This document shows positions 36,941 to 44,813 of a stretch of 64,000 bases of DNA, piece by piece. The notes under the pieces were generated by a model that had not been told where the DNA came from, did no database searches, and worked only from the letters and a program-made list of their open reading frames with translations. Both the position numbers and the translations under genes were made by a program. The number at the start of each line of letters is the position of its first letter. Within the stretch, counting starts at the first letter, position 1. The stretch spans positions 1 through 64,000 of the forward strand of contig NZ_CAGKLC010000018.1 of assembly GCF_903469665.1 (NCBI RefSeq), written 5' to 3'. The DNA is from Flavobacterium sp. UGB4466. Its GTDB lineage: Bacteria; Bacteroidota; Bacteroidia; Flavobacteriales; Flavobacteriaceae.

Positions 36941-36968
36941 CAAATATAAGACTTTATCCTTATAACAA
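36941..36968 (-). promoter_or_regulatory. Promoter TTG-N17-TATATTTG of the GG-leader peptide gene
   Basis: On the minus strand TTG (36966-36968) is followed after 17 bases by TATATTTG (36941-36948), a full match to the Flavobacterium consensus. Predicted transcription start near 36934 gives a 5' leader of about 70 bases. Confidence 0.7.
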
Positions 36969-37170
36969 TGAAATAACAATAAGTTTTTACTTAAAAAAAA
37001 ATAAGTACTAATATTTAAAAGTTAAATTTCAAATCAATACCCATTTTTGAGCTTGAGATTTTAAACACAAAAATCGAAAACCCAATTACAACAACAAAAA
37101 AAAGCGTGATTTCTCAATCATTCTTTTTTGGTTAAAAACGATCCGAACTTATGTTGATTATTTTGAAACC

Positions 37171-37272
37171 TTAAATGTTGTAGCATAGATCAAAACAAAC
37201 ATTTTCTTGCTGTTCTGGTCTATTACCTACATAATAAATTGAATGATAATACGAATGTAAGCAACAACCACC
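37171..37272 (-). pseudogene. Possible damaged GG-type Cys-rich peptide frame
   Basis: On the minus strand an open stretch of 33 codons begins with Gly-Gly and reads GGCCLHSYYHSIYY then VGNRPEQQENVCFDLCYNI, with four further-spaced Cys in pairs. The GG-Cys start resembles the core of double-glycine peptides. However, a TAA stands directly before the GG codons and no ATG leader is found upstream in frame, so no intact precursor exists. It lies 300 bases from the intact GG-leader gene on the same strand. It could be a decayed paralogue or chance. Confidence 0.3.
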
Positions 37273-37362
37273 TTATCTAGAAAACAAAAAAAACTAATCA
37301 CCAGTACTTTCCCTCACCTAGCACAATATCCTTTTATCATTCAGAGTGATGAATATAAATAA

Positions 37363-37561
37363 AAACCCCTGAATCGAAATTGTCCTTTAGATTTTTTTTG
37401 CAATTATTGGGGTTTATTACAAATTATTCAAATTCCAAATTTTAAATTCGATTCAGGAGAAATGCTAGGATCTACCTTACAGTGCTACCATTTTTACTTT
37501 AATAGACCATACTCTTATAGGTTAAGTACTTATTTTTTTTTACACTGTAAAGGTAGCACTG
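37363..37561. repeat. Nested inverted repeats in gene-poor region
   Basis: AACCCC (37364-37369) can pair with GGGGTT (37409-37414); CTGAATCGAA near 37370 pairs with TTCGATTCAG near 37448-37457; CAGTGCTACC (37480-37489) pairs with GGTAGCACTG (37552-37561). No ORF of note is inside. A structured RNA or small transposable remnant is possible. Confidence 0.45.
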
Positions 37562-37678
37562 AATTTCAACCCATTACATGATTAAAATCATAGGAGATTA
37601 TTTTTTTTATTTGATCATGACATTCTGTAGCTGATCTGATCTTTGCTCTTCTGGACGATACTACCCTATAACTTAAAT

Positions 37679-37727
37679 CATAGTGCTTTGCACTATGCTG
37701 TTGCTAAGGCTCTTTCAGAGCAACAGC
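37679..37727. repeat. Two adjacent perfect hairpins
   Basis: CATAGTGC-TTT-GCACTATG (37679-37697) is followed at once by GCTGTTGCT ... AGCAACAGC (37697-37727, 13-base loop). No T-run follows, so they are not plain terminators. Confidence 0.6.
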
Positions 37728-37751
37728 TTACTATATTCCCCACAAAGCTCG

Positions 37752-37905
37752 AAACGGAAGCCTGAAACTTGGAATTCGGAATTTGAAACCTGAAACCTGA
37801 AACTTAAAACCCAAAACTCGAAACTTGAAACTTGAAACCCGAAACTTGAAACTTGAAACCTAGAACCCGAAACTTCAAACCTGAAACTTCAAACCTGAAT
37901 TTATC
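37752..37905. repeat. Degenerate GAAACCTGAAACTT tandem repeat
   Basis: About 15 imperfect copies of GAAAC(C/T)TG or GAAACTT fill 150 bases before the tRNA-His terminator. The reverse-complement motif (GGTTTCAGGTTT) recurs at 39014-39040 and a short copy at 20186-20206. Confidence 0.8.
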
Positions 37906-37941
37906 AAATCCTCAAGGCTTCGTTTTTGTATAAACACAAAA

Positions 37942-37967
37942 AAAGCCTTGAATTTCTTCAAGGCTTT
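37942..37967 (-). terminator. Terminator of tRNA-His
   Basis: AAAGCCTTGAA pairs with TTCAAGGCTTT around TTTC; on the minus strand it is followed by a T-run. It lies 9 bases beyond the tRNA 3' end. Confidence 0.85.
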
Positions 37968-37975
37968 GATTTCTG

Positions 37976-38050
37976 GGTGGCTGACCGGGTTCGAACCGGC
38001 GACCCGCGGCACCACAAACCGCTACTCTAACCAACTGAGCTACAACCACC
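37976..38050 (-). tRNA. tRNA-His (GTG anticodon)
   Basis: On the minus strand the cloverleaf is complete: acceptor GTGGTTG/CAGCCAC with an extra 5' G(-1) opposite C73, D-arm AGCTCAGTTGGTTAGAG, anticodon loop with GTG (TTGTGGT), and T-arm GGTTCGAACC. The encoded G(-1):C73 pair is the identity feature of bacterial tRNA-His. CCA is not encoded. It stands alone. Confidence 0.95.
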
Positions 38051-38133
38051 ATTTTTTTTTGCTTCTGCATTTCTGCTTAGCGAGTGCAAATATATAACTA
38101 ATGTTGAGTTCTACAAAGAAAAAAATGAAAAAT

Positions 38134-38850
38134 TTACAGTAAATTTTCTAAACTATTGACAGCCAAACACCTTTCAACAGTAAAACCTTCAGCAAAATCT
38201 TTACCAACAAGCCTTCCTAAATCCTTCGCACGATAATCTAAACTTTCAAAGAAGTTTTTACTCGTAATTGGTGTAGCTGGTTCTTTTGAATTTGGGTCAT
38301 AAAACTGAGTTTTATATGCCGAAACCGCTTCAACCTTTTTCTTTTCAAAACCTGTAATATCCACTACAAAGTCCGGCACGATGTTTTTCCACTGTATATA
38401 ATGATACACCACCTTTGGTCGCCAGGCTTCCTGACGCTCTCCGTCGATCGAGGTTTCGATTTTTGCCAATCCAGACAAGAAGCAGGCATCCGAAACTAAT
38501 TTACTGCCTTTCCCGTGATCAATATGGCGGTCGTCAATTGCATTACACAATACAATCTCTGGTTTGTACTTTCGAATCATTTTAATGACCTCCAGCTGGT
38601 GTTTTTCATCATTCGTAAAAAAGCCATCACGCATGCCCAGATTTTCACGAACCAAAACTCCTAATATCTTTGCTGCCTCTTTCGCTTCTTCATCTCTGAT
38701 TTCCGCCGTACCACGCGTTCCTAACTCTCCACGTGTCAAATCGACAATACCCACTTTTTTACCCAGTGATACTTCTTTTAAAATTGTTCCCGCGCAACCC
38801 AATTCTACATCATCAGGATGTGCACCAAATGCTAATATGTCTAGTTTCAT
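38134..38850 (-). CDS. bshB1: Bacillithiol biosynthesis deacetylase BshB1
   Basis: A 238-aa protein. Start 38850 (MKLDILAFGAHPDDVELGC) is preferred to the ATG seven codons upstream. The LmbE/PIG-L zinc motif is AHPDD (H11, D13, D14), and DDRHIDHG supplies the third ligand. GTILKEVSLGKKVGIVDLTRGELGTRG (in parts) is typical of BshB1. It deacetylates GlcNAc-malate in bacillithiol synthesis. bshA and bshC are not in the window. Confidence 0.93.
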   Translation of the reverse strand: MKLDILAFGAHPDDVELGCAGTILKEVSLGKKVGIVDLTRGELGTRGTAEIRDEEAKEAAKILGVLVRENLGMRDGFFTNDEKHQLEVIKMIRKYKPEIVLCNAIDDRHIDHGKGSKLVSDACFLSGLAKIETSIDGERQEAWRPKVVYHYIQWKNIVPDFVVDITGFEKKKVEAVSAYKTQFYDPNSKEPATPITSKNFFESLDYRAKDLGRLVGKDFAEGFTVERCLAVNSLENLL

Positions 38851-38919
38851 AATTTTTAATATCTGTTTCAAAAATCAATTTCAATTACAATACTGAAAAT
38901 CAAAATTGATGTTTTGTCT

Positions 38920-39011
38920 ATTCTCTTTACTCTATTCTCTTTACTCTTTACTCTTTACTCTATTTTCTATTCTCTTTACTCTATTCTCTTTACTCTATTC
39001 TCTTTTTTTTG
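38920..39011. repeat. CTATTCTCTTTACT tandem repeat
   Basis: CTATTCTCTTTACT and CTTTACT variants repeat about eight times between bshB1 and the isochorismate synthase gene. Confidence 0.85.
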
Positions 39012-39115
39012 TTTCAGGTTTCAGGTTTAAAGTTTCAGGTTTAGTCGCAGTCGCAGTATACAGTCTCAGTAACTGAAAACTGCGACTGCGACTGAAAACT
39101 CATAACTCATAACTC
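39012..39115. repeat. Mixed simple repeats reaching into the end of a coding sequence
   Basis: GTTTCAGGTTT copies (39010-39040), a CGCAGTCGCAGTATACAGTC / AACTGCGACTGCGACTGAAA inverted pair (39045-39096) and ACTCATA x3 follow each other. The last block includes the stop and final codons of the isochorismate synthase gene. Confidence 0.75.
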
Positions 39116-40179
39116 ATAACTCTCAACACTCTTTTCATTGTCATCGACTTGTTCACGCTTTCCTCCCACTCCTTTTCCGGAACGCTTTCCCTTGTAATAC
39201 CACACCCCATGTAAAGAATCACCTTATTCTCCTGAATTTGCATGCTGCGTAAATTTACGTAGAAATCAGAACTGATCTCATCATGAGCAAAACTGCTGTT
39301 TAACTCCCCGAGAAATCCCGTATAAAAAGTCCTGTCGTAATTTTCATTTTCAATAATAAATGCCTTTGCCTTTTTCTTTGGCAGACCGCAAACTGCGGGT
39401 GTCGGATGCAATGTATCGATTACTTCCTCAAGCGTCGAATTCTCATTCAATACTCCCGAAATATCTGTTTTGATATGCCAGATCGATCCCGCTTTTACAC
39501 TGTAAGGTTCAGATACATCCACAGAAGAAGCTACTTCACGTAATCTTTTTACAATAAAGTCAGTTACATATTGCTGCTCGTCTTTCTCCTTTTGCTGCCA
39601 TAAGATATCCGTTTCCAGGGTTGCTTTTTGTGTTCCGGCCAAAGCCACTGTTTCAAAAACATTTCCGTTGGCTTTCAGCAGTCGTTCCGGTGTGGCTCCC
39701 ATCCAGAAACCTATTTTTGGATGAAAAAAAACATATGAGAAAGTCGTGGGATACAATTGAATCAAGTGCTGAAAAGTAGACACAAAATCGAACTCGCTTA
39801 AAGTTACTTCTTCGCTTCTGGATAATACTACCTTTTTGAATTCGTCATTTTGAATCGCCTGAATTCCTTTTGAAACCAATGCTTCGTAGTGTAATCTGGC
39901 TTTGTTATCAATAACTGGATCTTCCATTTCAGCAGTCTCAAAAGCAATTTCCAGTTGTTCTGCTGTTAAAATTTCAGATTCATTCTCCGGAATCAATATC
40001 AGTTGTTTTTCATCAAAAGAAGCAAAAACAAAGCCTTTTTCCTTGTAATCGGAGATTTTATGCAACGTATCATTTTGCTGCAAAAGCGCAAAAATAGTGG
40101 TAGAATTCGGTTTAGAGTACATTACAAAAGGCAAACACTTTTCGTACTGTACTTTAATTTTAGAAAAAAAATCATTCAT
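39100..40179 (-). CDS. menF: Isochorismate synthase (chorismate-binding enzyme)
   Basis: A 359-aa protein. The start at 40179 (MNDFFSKIKVQYEK) avoids overlap with the upstream thioesterase gene; the longer frame from 40230 would overlap it by 46 bases. It has AETLxHP-type family motifs: FKKVVLSRSEEV, GFWMGATPERLLKANGNVFETVALAGT, DTLHPTPAVCGLPKKKA, and YMGCGITRESVPEKEWEE near the end. It converts chorismate to isochorismate, the first step of menaquinone synthesis. The last residues (MSYEL) come from an ATAACTC tandem repeat, so the C-terminus was probably altered by repeat expansion. Confidence 0.9.
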   Translation of the reverse strand: MNDFFSKIKVQYEKCLPFVMYSKPNSTTIFALLQQNDTLHKISDYKEKGFVFASFDEKQLILIPENESEILTAEQLEIAFETAEMEDPVIDNKARLHYEALVSKGIQAIQNDEFKKVVLSRSEEVTLSEFDFVSTFQHLIQLYPTTFSYVFFHPKIGFWMGATPERLLKANGNVFETVALAGTQKATLETDILWQQKEKDEQQYVTDFIVKRLREVASSVDVSEPYSVKAGSIWHIKTDISGVLNENSTLEEVIDTLHPTPAVCGLPKKKAKAFIIENENYDRTFYTGFLGELNSSFAHDEISSDFYVNLRSMQIQENKVILYMGCGITRESVPEKEWEESVNKSMTMKRVLRVMSYEL

Positions 40180-40184
40180 ACTTC

Positions 40185-40616
40185 CTATACTGTTTTCTTT
40201 TTTTCCAAAACCATATTGGTCAGTTTGCAAATCGAAATCAGATTTCCTTCTTCATCCGTAATCTTGATTTCCCACAAGTGAATACTTCTTCCTTTGTGAA
40301 TGATTCTTGCCGTTCCAAAAACCCATCCTTCCCGAATACTTTTCAAATGATTTGCTGAAATCTCGATTCCACGTACTTCCTGTTCTTTCATATCAATAAA
40401 AAAGAAAGACGCTGCACTACCAACACTTTCAGCCAGAGCTACTGAAGCTCCGCCGTGTAACAAGCCCATTGGCTGATGAACAGAAGGATTTACAGGCATT
40501 TTTGCAGTTAAAAAATCAGGCCCTGCATCGATATATTCTATTTTTAGCGTTTCCATCAATGTGTTTTTTGAGAACTCATTACAGCGCGCTAAAATCTGCT
40601 CTTTTGTATAATTCAT
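40185..40616 (-). CDS. PaaI/hotdog-fold thioesterase, probably DHNA-CoA thioesterase
   Basis: A 143-aa protein of hotdog fold: HQPMGLLHGGASVALAESVG with the HGG motif and the catalytic Glu in ALAESVGSAAS, then ANHLKSIREGWVFGTARIIHKGRSIHLWEI. It sits 5 bases before the isochorismate synthase start on the same strand, which makes a role in menaquinone synthesis (hydrolysis of 1,4-dihydroxy-2-naphthoyl-CoA) likely. The assignment rests on neighbourhood and family. Confidence 0.85.
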   Translation of the reverse strand: MNYTKEQILARCNEFSKNTLMETLKIEYIDAGPDFLTAKMPVNPSVHQPMGLLHGGASVALAESVGSAASFFFIDMKEQEVRGIEISANHLKSIREGWVFGTARIIHKGRSIHLWEIKITDEEGNLISICKLTNMVLEKKKTV

Positions 40617-40770
40617 TAAAATAGTCTTTAAAAACGTAAAATTAAAGAAAAGATGAGATACAAATTTGAAAATCCCATTCTAAAATTAAAAATCCACTTC
40701 AAACGTGTAAGTTTTTTGTTATTTTTACAAAAACATTAATTGTTAATCTGTTGCAGATATTTTTTTGATA

Positions 40771-40849
40771 CCACAGATTACACAGATTTTCACAGATTAG
40801 AATATCTCTTCAAAGAGTAAAAAACTTTTTAGTCTTTATTAATCCGTGG
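40771..40849. repeat. CACAGATTA-type intergenic hairpin
   Basis: CCACAGATTA (40771-40780) pairs with TAATCCGTGG (40840-40849) with one mismatch; further CACAGATTT and CACAGATTA direct copies lie in between. The right arm carries a GTG that gives a misleading in-frame start for the next gene. Confidence 0.7.
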
Positions 40850-40866
40850 CAAAAAAACTCATTCAA

Positions 40867-42384
40867 ATGCGTCAATACTTTGTACTCTTCATTTTCGGAA
40901 TAATTCTAGCTTTTAGTTCTTGCCGAACTGATTTTGATACCGTTGCCAGTTCCGGAGATTTAAAGTTTTCTAAAGACACTGTTTATTTGGACACTGTTTT
41001 CAAGAATATTGGCTCTGCTACCTATCAGCTTAAAGTATACAACCGAAGTAAAAACGACATCTCCATTCCTATTATTCAGCTCAAAAACGGCTTGAATTCA
41101 AAATACAGAATGACAGTCGACGGTATGAGCGGAAACAATGGTAAAATTTTCAAAGACGTCACACTTTTATCTAAAGACAGTTTGTACATTTTTGTAGAAA
41201 CCACCGCAGATATTACAGATGCAAACCCAACCGATTTTTTATATACCGATCAGATTCAGTTTGACAGCGGCGCTAATCTTCAACAAGTCGCCTTGGTCAC
41301 ACTCATTCAGGATGCTGTTTTTCTTTATCCACAACAAAATCCTGACGGAACCAAAGAGAAAATTAAAATTGAAGGCAAAGAGGTAGATGGTTTTTACCTG
41401 AATGATAACGATCCTGTCAACGGAAATGAATTGCTTTTCACCAAACAAAAACCTTATGTTATTTATGGATTTGCCGGTGTTCCTAAAAACAAAACGGTGG
41501 CTTTTGAAGCGGGTGCACGCGTATACTTTCATACTAATTCAGGTCTTTTTGTCGACGATAAAGCTTCTTTACAAATTAAAGGAACCACTTCTTCAACTCC
41601 AAAATTAGAAAATGAAGTTGTTTTTGAAGGCGATCGACTAGAATCACTTTACGATAATATTCCCGGACAGTGGAACTCTGTTATTTTTGCTAACGGAAGT
41701 ACCAATCACTCTATCCATCATCTTACCCTGAAAAATGCGGTCATTGGTTTAAATTTCAAGAATCCGGATCCTGCTTCGACCATTGAAATCAAAAACACCC
41801 AGATTTACAACACTGTCGAATATGGAATACTGGCACAAAATGCCCGTATAAATGGAGAAAACATTGTTATCAATTATGCCGGTCTTGCGAGTTTATCTTG
41901 TGTATACGGAGGAGATTACAAATTCACACATTGCACCTTCAACAACAGTTGGTCCAATAATTCTCAATTTGCAGTTAGTTTAAGCAACAGCCTGGCCAAT
42001 GCTGTTCCGGAAACAAATCCGCTGACACAGGCGACTTTTAACAACTGTATCATTTACGGATCGGGAACCAACGAGTTCAATTTAAGCAAAAAAAACACTG
42101 CCGCCTTTGTGTACCAACTCAATAATTGTTTGCTAAAATTCAGCAGTTCTTCCAACAATCCGGATTATCAGTTCAAAACAGATCCTGCACACTACAACCA
42201 GATCATTCTGAACGAAAACCCCAAGTTCTTTAATGTTGCTAAAAACCTGTTCAACATTGACAATACTTCTTCCGCTTTCGCGAAAGGAAACCCGGTCTAC
42301 AATATTCCTTTAGATATTATTGGAAAAACCAGAACTTCTCCACCGGATTTAGGAGCTTATCAGAGTGCCGCTTTTCCTAAGTAG
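40867..42384 (+). CDS. Lipoprotein with right-handed beta-helix
   Basis: A 505-aa protein. The ATG at 40867 starts a lipoprotein signal (MRQYFVLFIFGIILAFSSC) with Cys19 as lipidation site; the in-frame GTG at 40846 lies inside a hairpin repeat and is rejected. A first beta-sandwich (~25-130: DTVYLDTVFKNIGSATYQLKVYN, a choice-of-anchor-like domain) precedes a long parallel beta-helix (~230-440) with repeated N-x-x-I/V ladders such as IEIKNTQIYNTVEYGILAQNA. It is probably exposed at the outer membrane. Function is unknown; beta-helices often bind or cleave polysaccharide. Confidence 0.75.
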   Translation: MRQYFVLFIFGIILAFSSCRTDFDTVASSGDLKFSKDTVYLDTVFKNIGSATYQLKVYNRSKNDISIPIIQLKNGLNSKYRMTVDGMSGNNGKIFKDVTLLSKDSLYIFVETTADITDANPTDFLYTDQIQFDSGANLQQVALVTLIQDAVFLYPQQNPDGTKEKIKIEGKEVDGFYLNDNDPVNGNELLFTKQKPYVIYGFAGVPKNKTVAFEAGARVYFHTNSGLFVDDKASLQIKGTTSSTPKLENEVVFEGDRLESLYDNIPGQWNSVIFANGSTNHSIHHLTLKNAVIGLNFKNPDPASTIEIKNTQIYNTVEYGILAQNARINGENIVINYAGLASLSCVYGGDYKFTHCTFNNSWSNNSQFAVSLSNSLANAVPETNPLTQATFNNCIIYGSGTNEFNLSKKNTAAFVYQLNNCLLKFSSSSNNPDYQFKTDPAHYNQIILNENPKFFNVAKNLFNIDNTSSAFAKGNPVYNIPLDIIGKTRTSPPDLGAYQSAAFPK

Positions 42385-42431
42385 TTTTATGTCCTCTAAA
42401 ATTTAACTTCGACAGATTTCTCTCCTTTCAT

Positions 42432-42531
42432 GTCATTTCGACCGAAGGGAGAAATCGCACGCAGAATTCGACAAAGATTGGCGACAATTGGGTTGGAGTT
42501 GCCAGTGTGATTTCTCGTTCCTCGAAATGAC
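42432..42531. repeat. ~100-bp palindromic intergenic element, second intact copy
   Basis: The arms GTCATTTCGACCGAAGGGAG and TCGTTCCTCGAAATGAC form an imperfect hairpin. The inner GAATTCGACAAAGATTGG is the reverse complement of the inner word in the copy at 5225-5326, so the two are in opposite orientation. Confidence 0.8.
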
Positions 42532-42653
42532 AAACTGCATTCAATTCATGGAAAAAACTCCGCACGTTAAGTCTTTTCTTTCCCAAAAAAGCAGTCGTAA
42601 GAAAATATATCCAAAATTAAACATCACTTAACTTATATAATTCATAAAAATAG

Positions 42654-42661
42654 TAGATTTG
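42654..42661 (+). promoter_or_regulatory. Bacteroidota -7 element TAGATTTG
   Basis: An exact TAnnTTTG match 77 bases before the endonuclease gene. No TTG box is seen at the usual distance. Confidence 0.4.
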
Positions 42662-42737
42662 CTAAAACTGATTTTCAACATTCTAAAATTCAGTATTTTA
42701 AAAACAAAAAACAACCAAATCTTAAAGACTATTAATT

Positions 42738-44591
42738 ATGAAAAAAAACTACTTTTTACTGTTATTGATGTTTGCCGCAACGGCATTTGCGCAAATTCCC
42801 ACCGGCTATTACAACACCGCAACAGGAACAGGTTACACATTGAAAACACAATTGTACAACATTATTAAAGGTCATACCGATAACGGATATGCAGGATTGT
42901 ACACCACTTATCAAACCTCCGATGTCGATAATTTTTTCGAAAACGACGGAACCGTTTTAGACATGTATTCCGAAAACCCATCCGGAACGGATCCTTACAA
43001 TTATACCACAGGATCAACACAGCGTTGTGGGAACTACGTTTCAGAAGGCGATTGCTACAACAGAGAGCATATCATTCCGCAATCGGTTTTTAACGAACAA
43101 TCTCCAATGGTATCCGATGCGCATTTTATCACTCCGACAGATGGAAAAGTAAACGGAATACGATCCAACTATCCTCACGGGAATGTTAGTTCTGCTACTT
43201 ACACTTCTCAAAATGGAGGTAAATTAGGCTCCAGTTCGGTATCCGGATACTCAGGAACCGTTTTCGAACCTATAAACGAATTCAAAGGCGATATTGCCCG
43301 AATGTATTTTTATTTTGCCACTCGTTATGAAAATACCGTTGCAGGTTACTCTTTCCCTATGTTTGACGGATCAGGCAATAAAGTTTTTACTACGGCATTC
43401 TTAAATCTTCTAATAACCTGGCACACACAAGATCCTGTAAGCGCCAGAGAAATTGCCCGAAACAATGCCATCTATGCCCGTCAGAACAATAGAAACCCTT
43501 ATATCGATCATCCGGAATATGTCAATCAAATTTGGGGAGGAACACCTTCTTCAGACACGCAGGCTCCAACTGCACCAACAAGCTTAGCTTCGACTGCAAA
43601 AACAGCAACTTCTATTACACTATCCTGGACTGCTTCTACCGATAATGTAGCCGTTACAGCTTATGATATTTATGCAAACAGCGCTTTAAAAACCACTGTT
43701 TCCGGTGTAACTGCAACTATAACAGGTTTAACCGCTGCAACAGCTTATTCTATTTATGTAAAAGCAAAAGATGCCGCAGGAAATGTTTCCGCTTCAAGCA
43801 ATACCATTTCAGTTACAACTGACAGTGGCGGAACCGGAACTACAACGGATCTCCTTTTCTCTGAATACGTTGAAGGGTCCGGAAACAATAAAGCAGTTGA
43901 AATTGCTAATAACACTGGAAGTTCTGTGAGCTTAGCTTCGTATACGATAAAAAAACAAACAAACGGCTCAGGTTCCTGGAGTACCGGTTTGGCTTTAAGC
44001 GGAACCTTAGCTACGGGAAGTAAATTTGTCATTGTAAACAGCTCCATATCTTCAAGCTGCTATTCAACCAGTGCGGCTAATATTTCGACAACAGCAACCG
44101 AAATGGCCTTTAACGGTAATGATCCTATTGGTTTATTCAAAAATGGCGTTTTAATCGACATCATCGGAACTTTCAATGGTGGAACTGCTAATTTCGGAGC
44201 CGACGTAACTTTAAGAAGAAAATCAACCGTAACTTCACCAAGTACTACTTTTAATCTGAGCGCACAATGGGATTCATTTTCACAAGATACCTGTGCTAAT
44301 TTAGGCAGCAAAAAAGTACAGCCTACTGCAGCAGAAGGAGAAGAAAACCTTGCGGATTATAACGGAATCATCGTTTATCCAAATCCTTCTGACGGGAATT
44401 TTAATATAAATTTAAACGAATCTGGCTCTTCTTATGCTGTAGAAATTGTTTCCTTTTCAGGACAAAAAGTTTTTGAAAAACAGAACGCGACAGAAAACAG
44501 CATTTCAGTAAGTCATTTACCAAGTGGTATTTATATTTTAAAAATTGTTAAAGATTCGAAAACTATCATCAGGAAAATAATCATTAACTAA
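42738..44591 (+). CDS. Secreted endonuclease I-family nuclease with FN3, lamin-tail domain and T9SS sorting tail
   Basis: A 617-aa protein. Signal peptide (MKKNYFLLLLMFAATAFAQ). The Endonuclease_1 domain (~25-265) has RCGNYVSEGDCYNREHIIPQ with the metal-binding H111. A fibronectin type III domain (~275-370) is followed by a lamin-tail domain (~375-500: LLFSEYVEGSGNNKAVEIAN). The C-terminal ~75 residues (IIVYPNPSDGNFNINL ... GIYILKIVKDSKTIIRKIII) are a type A T9SS sorting domain. It is a secreted nuclease, probably scavenging nucleic acid or degrading eDNA. Confidence 0.92.
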   Translation: MKKNYFLLLLMFAATAFAQIPTGYYNTATGTGYTLKTQLYNIIKGHTDNGYAGLYTTYQTSDVDNFFENDGTVLDMYSENPSGTDPYNYTTGSTQRCGNYVSEGDCYNREHIIPQSVFNEQSPMVSDAHFITPTDGKVNGIRSNYPHGNVSSATYTSQNGGKLGSSSVSGYSGTVFEPINEFKGDIARMYFYFATRYENTVAGYSFPMFDGSGNKVFTTAFLNLLITWHTQDPVSAREIARNNAIYARQNNRNPYIDHPEYVNQIWGGTPSSDTQAPTAPTSLASTAKTATSITLSWTASTDNVAVTAYDIYANSALKTTVSGVTATITGLTAATAYSIYVKAKDAAGNVSASSNTISVTTDSGGTGTTTDLLFSEYVEGSGNNKAVEIANNTGSSVSLASYTIKKQTNGSGSWSTGLALSGTLATGSKFVIVNSSISSSCYSTSAANISTTATEMAFNGNDPIGLFKNGVLIDIIGTFNGGTANFGADVTLRRKSTVTSPSTTFNLSAQWDSFSQDTCANLGSKKVQPTAAEGEENLADYNGIIVYPNPSDGNFNINLNESGSSYAVEIVSFSGQKVFEKQNATENSISVSHLPSGIYILKIVKDSKTIIRKIIIN

Positions 44592-44600
44592 AAATACTTT

Positions 44601-44680
44601 TTCACGCAGATTTAGCAGATTTTTTTTGGAACTACTTATAAATAGTTCCGGCATTCTTGAATCTGCTGAATCTGCGTGAA
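44601..44680. repeat. Intergenic hairpin with 21-bp arms
   Basis: TTCACGCAGATTTAGCAGAT (44601-44620) pairs with the complementary arm ending at 44680, with one mismatch over 21 bases. It follows the endonuclease stop and could end its transcript. The style, but not the exact word, matches the CACAGATTA hairpins. Confidence 0.75.
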
Positions 44681-44753
44681 AATAAAAACTTTGCACGACA
44701 ATATCCCAATTTCAGAACGGTATCATATTTTTTAAAAGAGTTTGTTTTCAAAT

Positions 44754-44784
44754 TTGCGCTTGCTAGATATTTAAACTAAATTTG
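44754..44784 (+). promoter_or_regulatory. Promoter TTG-N20-TAAATTTG of purL
   Basis: TTG at 44754-44756 and TAAATTTG at 44777-44784 fit the consensus, 29 bases before the start codon. Confidence 0.6.
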
Positions 44785-44813
44785 CACTTCAATACAACAA
44801 ACTACACATCACA

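Noticed and set aside
40846..42384. GTG start of the beta-helix lipoprotein at 40846
   Set aside because: The GTG lies in a hairpin repeat; the ATG at 40867 starts directly with a lipoprotein signal peptide.
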